DNA of 32,263 bases from Beijerinckiaceae bacterium (lineage in GTDB: Bacteria > Pseudomonadota > Alphaproteobacteria > Rhizobiales > Beijerinckiaceae), in the NCBI GenBank assembly GCA_031291515.1, contig JARLIW010000249.1, positions 1-32,263 of the forward strand, read 5' to 3'. Below are positions 27,642-32,263 of this stretch, piece by piece (the first letter of the stretch is position 1; each line of letters begins with the position of its first letter). The position numbers and the translations under genes are program-made. The notes under the pieces are model-generated. The model did not search any database. It saw only the letters and a program-made list of their open reading frames with translations, and was not told the DNA's origin.

Positions 27642-27729
27642 AGCGATCTTAATTTTCAGCCGCGGTCGTCCCGCCGAAAGCAATCTGTAATTATTCTAAA
27701 TACAAACTGCGGCATGTGCCCGAGAGTTT

Positions 27730-27746
27730 TTTAGAACTGTTCTATA
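27730..27746. promoter_or_regulatory. Irr/ICE-like box upstream of the TonB-dependent receptor
   Basis: TTTAGAA-CTG-TTCTATA, one mismatch to the TTTAGAA-N3-TTCTAAA palindrome; lies just upstream of TATAAT at 27765-27770, over the expected -35 region. Confidence 0.65.
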
Positions 27747-27852
27747 TTTCTACATTTGATCTATTATAATGTGCTCACGGAGAGTTGACGCCCGCGATTT
27801 TATTGTGGCAAATCCACGAAATCGAAGAGGCCGACTTTGAAAATCGGCGAGA

Positions 27853-30372
27853 ATGCATCTTGGGGGCGTCATGAGTTTAGTTCTTGTTCCACAATCGCTG
27901 AGATTTCGAAATTCAGCTTGGTTGGCGGACAGTTTCGGCGACTTCGAAGTCCCCTTCACGTTGACGGCGGCCTGCGCCATTGCCGCGGGATCAATCGGGC
28001 ATGCGGAAGCCCAGCAAGCGTCCTCCGCGCTGCCAGCGGTGACGGTCGACGCGCCGGCTAACCGGCCAAGCGTTGCGCCCAAACCATCCGAAGCCCAGAT
28101 CAAAGCACGCAACGCCTTGCGTCGCAAAGTCCGGCAGACCCGCGCCGCGCAGAATGTCCCGGTTTCCGGACCAAAATCATCAACGCCGGATCTTCCCGTC
28201 TTGGCTCGTCCGGGAGCCAACCCCTATGCGGACCCAGCCGCGCCTTACAAGGCCGACCGTTTGTCATCGAACAAGTTTACGGAACCGCTTCTCAACACCC
28301 CCAAAACCGTCACCGTTCTGACGAAAGAAGTGCTCGAGGACAAAAATGCGACATCGATGCGCGAAATCGGGCGCACGACGGCGGGCGTCACCTTGGGGAG
28401 CGGAGAAGGCGGCAACGCGTTTGGCGATCGCTTTTTCATCCGCGGATTCGACGCGCGCAACGATATTTTCGTCGATGGCGTGCGGGATCCGGGCGTCAGT
28501 ATCCGTGAGAATTTCTTTACGGAACAGGTCGAGATTTTGCGAGGTCCGGCGTCCTCCTTCTCGGGGCGAGGCACGACCGGCGGCGCGATCAATATCGTGA
28601 CCAAGAAGGCGAGCGACCAAGACTTCAACGAAATCGAAACGACGTTGGGAAGCGATCAGACGAAACGTGTCACGATTGACGTCAACAAGGCGATCAGTCC
28701 GATCTTGGACGTCCGTGTCAATGGCATGTTCCAGGACGCGGACGTTGCGGGGCGCAATTTTACCACGGACGACCGCAATGGAATCGCGGGCGCCTTGGCG
28801 TTTAGGCCCGGCTCCAATTTCACCCTGACGGCTGATTATGCCCACAGCTATCTGAGCGGCCTTCCAGACTTCGGTGTTCCCTATGATCTCAGCACCCACC
28901 GACCCGCGACGGAGGGCGTTGTTCCGCGGGATACGTATTACGGCATTATCAACCGCGACTTCACCAAGACGACACAGAACCTCGGGACGCTCGATGGCGA
29001 ATATAAGGTCAACGACTGGCTGACGCTCGAGAACAAAGCCCGCCAAGGATATTCCGTTCTGAATTATATCGGGACGATTCCAGAGAATCCGAGCGGGGCC
29101 TATGCGGCTTTCGCATCGACAGCCACAAACTTCCAGGGGCTCACGGAACTCAACGCGCAGAGCCGGTTCGAGACCTCCGCCGTGCTTGCCGATCAGACCG
29201 AGGCCATCGCAAAGTTCGACACCGGCCCGGTTCGACATACCGCCGTTTTCGGGACCGAATTCTCGGGCGAGCGCATCAGTATCAATAGCTACACCGGCCT
29301 GACCTCGGAGACCGTCGGTTCGTCATTCACATCGACCGGTTCGGTGGTCACGAGTATTTTCGATCCGACGAACTACGAGCCCGGATACACGGGGGCGACT
29401 CTCGGTGGCAATCCGCAGATTTACCACGTGAGCACCAAAGCGGTTTATTTGATGGATACCGCGAATTGGGATGATCGCTTGATCTTCAATTGGGGCGTCC
29501 GTTTTGACGACTATGGGATCACGTCGAAGAACAACACGAGTTCGGTGACGGCAAATGACAGTCTCGTGAATTACAATCTGGGCCTGGTCTATAAGCCGAT
29601 CCCGATCGGCAGCCTTTACGTTGCCTATGCAACCGCGTCCGACCCGGTCGGCGATGAGCTCGACGCGACGGCGAGCTCATACGGCGGTCTCAGTCCAACC
29701 CAAAACATATCCCAGATTTACGGCCCTATCCGGAGCCAATCGATCGAGGCCGGCACGAAATGGGAGCTATTCGATCGGCATTTGCTCGCGACCGCCGCCG
29801 CCTTTCAAACAGATGTGGAGAACGCGCGCGAATCGACGCCAGCCGGTCTGCCAGGCTATCCCGTTTCAAACACAGTCGTCGCGGGCGCCGCATACCGTGT
29901 TCAAGGTCTTGATTTCGAAATCGCCGGAAAGATCACCGACAAATGGAGCGTGATGGGCGGCGTTGTCCTCATGAAGTCGGACATCACACAATCCGTCGTG
30001 CCCCATAATATCGGTCTGCAGCTCGCCAATATCGCCCATCAGTCTTTCACCTTGCTTTCCAAATATGAAATTACGCCTTGGCTGGAAATGGGAGGCCAGG
30101 CGGTCTGGAGATCGGAGGTCTACGGGGGATCGCTGCTCGCGGCGAATGGCGGCGTCGCTTATAATGCAACGCCGGTGCCCACCGTACTGCCCTCGTTCTG
30201 GCGGTTCGATGCGTTCGCGGAATCGAAGATAGGTCCCTACTCGACCCTCAAACTTTACGCGGCGAATATCTTCAACAGAACCTATTACGATTCGATCTAT
30301 CAAAGTGGGGCGCCATTCATCCGCGTCGCGCCGGGACGCAGCGTATCCTTGATCGCAACCGTAAAATTCTGA
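27853..30372 (+). CDS. TonB-dependent siderophore receptor (catecholate, Fiu-like)
   Basis: Plug region ([65 protein letters not shown]), [29 protein letters not shown]-terminal [11 protein letters not shown]; followed by piuC. Confidence 0.94.
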   Translation: MHLGGVMSLVLVPQSLRFRNSAWLADSFGDFEVPFTLTAACAIAAGSIGHAEAQQASSALPAVTVDAPANRPSVAPKPSEAQIKARNALRRKVRQTRAAQNVPVSGPKSSTPDLPVLARPGANPYADPAAPYKADRLSSNKFTEPLLNTPKTVTVLTKEVLEDKNATSMREIGRTTAGVTLGSGEGGNAFGDRFFIRGFDARNDIFVDGVRDPGVSIRENFFTEQVEILRGPASSFSGRGTTGGAINIVTKKASDQDFNEIETTLGSDQTKRVTIDVNKAISPILDVRVNGMFQDADVAGRNFTTDDRNGIAGALAFRPGSNFTLTADYAHSYLSGLPDFGVPYDLSTHRPATEGVVPRDTYYGIINRDFTKTTQNLGTLDGEYKVNDWLTLENKARQGYSVLNYIGTIPENPSGAYAAFASTATNFQGLTELNAQSRFETSAVLADQTEAIAKFDTGPVRHTAVFGTEFSGERISINSYTGLTSETVGSSFTSTGSVVTSIFDPTNYEPGYTGATLGGNPQIYHVSTKAVYLMDTANWDDRLIFNWGVRFDDYGITSKNNTSSVTANDSLVNYNLGLVYKPIPIGSLYVAYATASDPVGDELDATASSYGGLSPTQNISQIYGPIRSQSIEAGTKWELFDRHLLATAAAFQTDVENARESTPAGLPGYPVSNTVVAGAAYRVQGLDFEIAGKITDKWSVMGGVVLMKSDITQSVVPHNIGLQLANIAHQSFTLLSKYEITPWLEMGGQAVWRSEVYGGSLLAANGGVAYNATPVPTVLPSFWRFDAFAESKIGPYSTLKLYAANIFNRTYYDSIYQSGAPFIRVAPGRSVSLIATVKF

Positions 30373-30383
30373 TCGGAGTCCCA

Positions 30384-31067
30384 ATGCTGGTTTGTATTCC
30401 CAACATATTGAGCAAGTCCGAGGTTGCGTCGTTTCGCGCGGTCATGGACAAGGCCACGTGGGAGGACGGACGCTCCACGGCTGGAGCTCAGTCCGCGCTC
30501 GTCAAGGCAAATGAACAATTGCCGCCAGATTGCGAAATCGCCCGGACGTTGGGCGACCGCATCATTACCGCTCTCGCGGCCAACTCGCTTTTTCGGGCGG
30601 CCGCGATTCCCTTTCGGATTTTTCCGCCGCTGTTCAATCGATATGGAGCGGGGCAAAAATTTGGCGTCCACATCGATAATGCCATACGCGGCGACCATCT
30701 GACTGGCATGCGGATTCGCACCGATCTTTCCGTGACGTTGTTTCTCTCGGAGCCGGAAGAATACGAAGGAGGCGAACTCGTCATCGAGGACTACTACGGG
30801 TCGCAGCGCATCAAACTCCCGGCCGGCGATCTCGTGCTTTATCCCGCGACGAGCCTTCATATGGTCACGCCCGTAACGAGCGGCCGGCGAGTCGCCTCTT
30901 TTCTATGGCTGCAAAGCATGATCCGCGACGCGCAGGCCCGCAGCATGATCTTCGATCTCGATAGCGCGATCCAGGGGCTTGCCGATCGGCACGGGCAAGA
31001 CGACCGCGAAGTCGTCAAACTCACCGGTGTGTATCACAACCTTATCCGGCACTGGGCAGAGCTATGA
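30384..31067 (+). CDS. piuC: Fe(II)-dependent PKHD-type hydroxylase PiuC/YbiX
   Basis: [105 protein letters not shown]. Confidence 0.94.
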   Translation: MLVCIPNILSKSEVASFRAVMDKATWEDGRSTAGAQSALVKANEQLPPDCEIARTLGDRIITALAANSLFRAAAIPFRIFPPLFNRYGAGQKFGVHIDNAIRGDHLTGMRIRTDLSVTLFLSEPEEYEGGELVIEDYYGSQRIKLPAGDLVLYPATSLHMVTPVTSGRRVASFLWLQSMIRDAQARSMIFDLDSAIQGLADRHGQDDREVVKLTGVYHNLIRHWAEL

Positions 31068-32005
31068 AACACGCAATCGATTGGCTCCGCATCCTTGCGG
31101 TCATCATTCCAGCCACGGTGGTCTTGCCCGCGGCAACGCGTGGTCAAGACATACGTCCCGCTATTTCGAGCGTGCCGGCCAAACCGAGCCAGGCGGGCGC
31201 GGCGCCGCTATCGGACCGGCCGACGGCATCCCTTCAATCCATCGGCGCGCCCAGTCCCGCCGTTCCCCTCGCCGCGCCGAATGCGACGCAACACGGTACG
31301 CTAGATGGGCCTGTCCTCCATGAACTCTCGCCTTGGTCCATGTTTCTTGCCGCGGATGCCATCGTCAAAGGCGTCATGGTTGGCTTGATGCTCGCATCGA
31401 TCGCGACATGGACGGTCTTTGCGGGAAAATCCGTGGAACTGGCGGTTGCCCGGCGCGGTCTAAGCAAAGCGCTCGCCCGGTTCGAGCGCGCAAAGAGTCT
31501 TCCGGAAGCCAAAATCGCCGCGGGTGTCCGGTCTGGATTCCTGCCGCGCCTCGTTGTGGCGGCGACCGAAGAGCTGGAGTTGTCGGGCTTCGCGTCGGCG
31601 CCTTCCGGCATTAAGGAACGCGCTCAATCCCGCTTCGCCGATCTCATCCGCGCGGAAACACAAGCGATGCGCCGCGGCATGGGTTTGCTTGCGACGATCG
31701 GCGCGACCGCGCCATTCGTCGGGCTGTTTGGCACCGTCTGGGGCATCATGAATAGTTTCATCGGAATTTCAAAAGCGCAGACGACCAATCTCGCCGTCGT
31801 GGCGCCAGGCATCGCCGAGGCCCTGCTCGCCACAGCGATCGGTCTCGTCGCCGCGATTCCAGCTGTCATCATCTATAACCATTTTTCGCGCGCGACCCGA
31901 AGTTACCAGCTTCTCGTCAACCAGGCCGCGGGTGCCGCGGGCCGGCTCTTGTCGCGGGAACTCGATCGTGACCGCCCGGCCAAAGCCGCGCGATTGGCGG
32001 AATGA
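31064..32005 (+). CDS. exbB: TonB-system energiser ExbB
   Basis: [74 protein letters not shown] overlaps the piuC stop (ATGA). Confidence 0.95.
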   Translation: MKHAIDWLRILAVIIPATVVLPAATRGQDIRPAISSVPAKPSQAGAAPLSDRPTASLQSIGAPSPAVPLAAPNATQHGTLDGPVLHELSPWSMFLAADAIVKGVMVGLMLASIATWTVFAGKSVELAVARRGLSKALARFERAKSLPEAKIAAGVRSGFLPRLVVAATEELELSGFASAPSGIKERAQSRFADLIRAETQAMRRGMGLLATIGATAPFVGLFGTVWGIMNSFIGISKAQTTNLAVVAPGIAEALLATAIGLVAAIPAVIIYNHFSRATRSYQLLVNQAAGAAGRLLSRELDRDRPAKAARLAE

Positions 32006-32008
32006 ACC

Positions 32009-32263
32009 ATGGGCGCCGGACTGAATGACCTTGATGACGACGACTTCGGGGAAACACACGACATCAATGTCACGCCGTTTATCGACGTGATCCTCGTTCT
32101 GCTGATCATTTTCATGGTCGCGGCCCCCCTTTCGACCGTGGACCTTCCGGTCGATCTTCCGGTCTCGACGGCGGTGCCACAAAAGAAACCGGATAAGCCC
32201 ACTTATGTCACCATAAGGGCCGATCTATCCGTGGCGATCGGTGAGAACCCTTTGAAGCGAAAC
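32009..32263 (+). CDS. exbD: TonB-system protein ExbD (partial, runs off window)
   Basis: Manual translation MGAGLNDLDDDDFGETHDINVTPFIDVILVLLIIFMVAAPLSTVDLPVDLPVSTAVPQKKP...; ATG at 32009, no stop before the window end. Confidence 0.93.
   Translation, partial: MGAGLNDLDDDDFGETHDINVTPFIDVILVLLIIFMVAAPLSTVDLPVDLPVSTAVPQKKPDKPTYVTIRADLSVAIGENPLKRN

Noticed and set aside
1-32263. CRISPR arrays, tRNA/rRNA genes, intact IS elements or prophage
   Set aside because: Looked for regularly spaced repeats, tRNA-like cloverleafs and transposase motifs; none found convincingly by eye.

Overview
GC-rich alphaproteobacterial chromosomal window; the gene families and Irr-like iron boxes suggest Hyphomicrobiales, but I did not resolve the species. 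Main blocks: (i) a left-edge minus-strand ORF missing from the ORF track because it runs off the window, with a polymorphic-toxin-like layout and the apparent start of a Tox-REase-5-like toxin domain; (ii) housekeeping and metabolic genes (RMD1/DUF155 protein, P1 peptidase, serB, miaA, aldo/keto reductase, pabAB fusion, pabC); (iii) an iron section with bfr, two tandem bfd-like genes and efeUOB; (iv) a large putA; (v) a compact double-glycine-leader secretion locus: a 73-aa Gly-rich cysteine-free peptide, a CvaA/HlyD-type membrane fusion protein and a C39-peptidase ABC transporter. It has a sigma70-like promoter, an inverted repeat at the start of the transcript and an intercistronic hairpin; (vi) a second iron locus with a Fiu-like TonB-dependent receptor, piuC/ybiX, exbB and partial exbD, preceded by an Irr/ICE-like palindrome. 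The strongest candidate for an undescribed system is the peptide export locus (22394-26203), which has no obvious immunity gene. No tRNA, rRNA, CRISPR array or intact IS element was recognised. All calls come from reading the sequence and the supplied translations; no database search was run.
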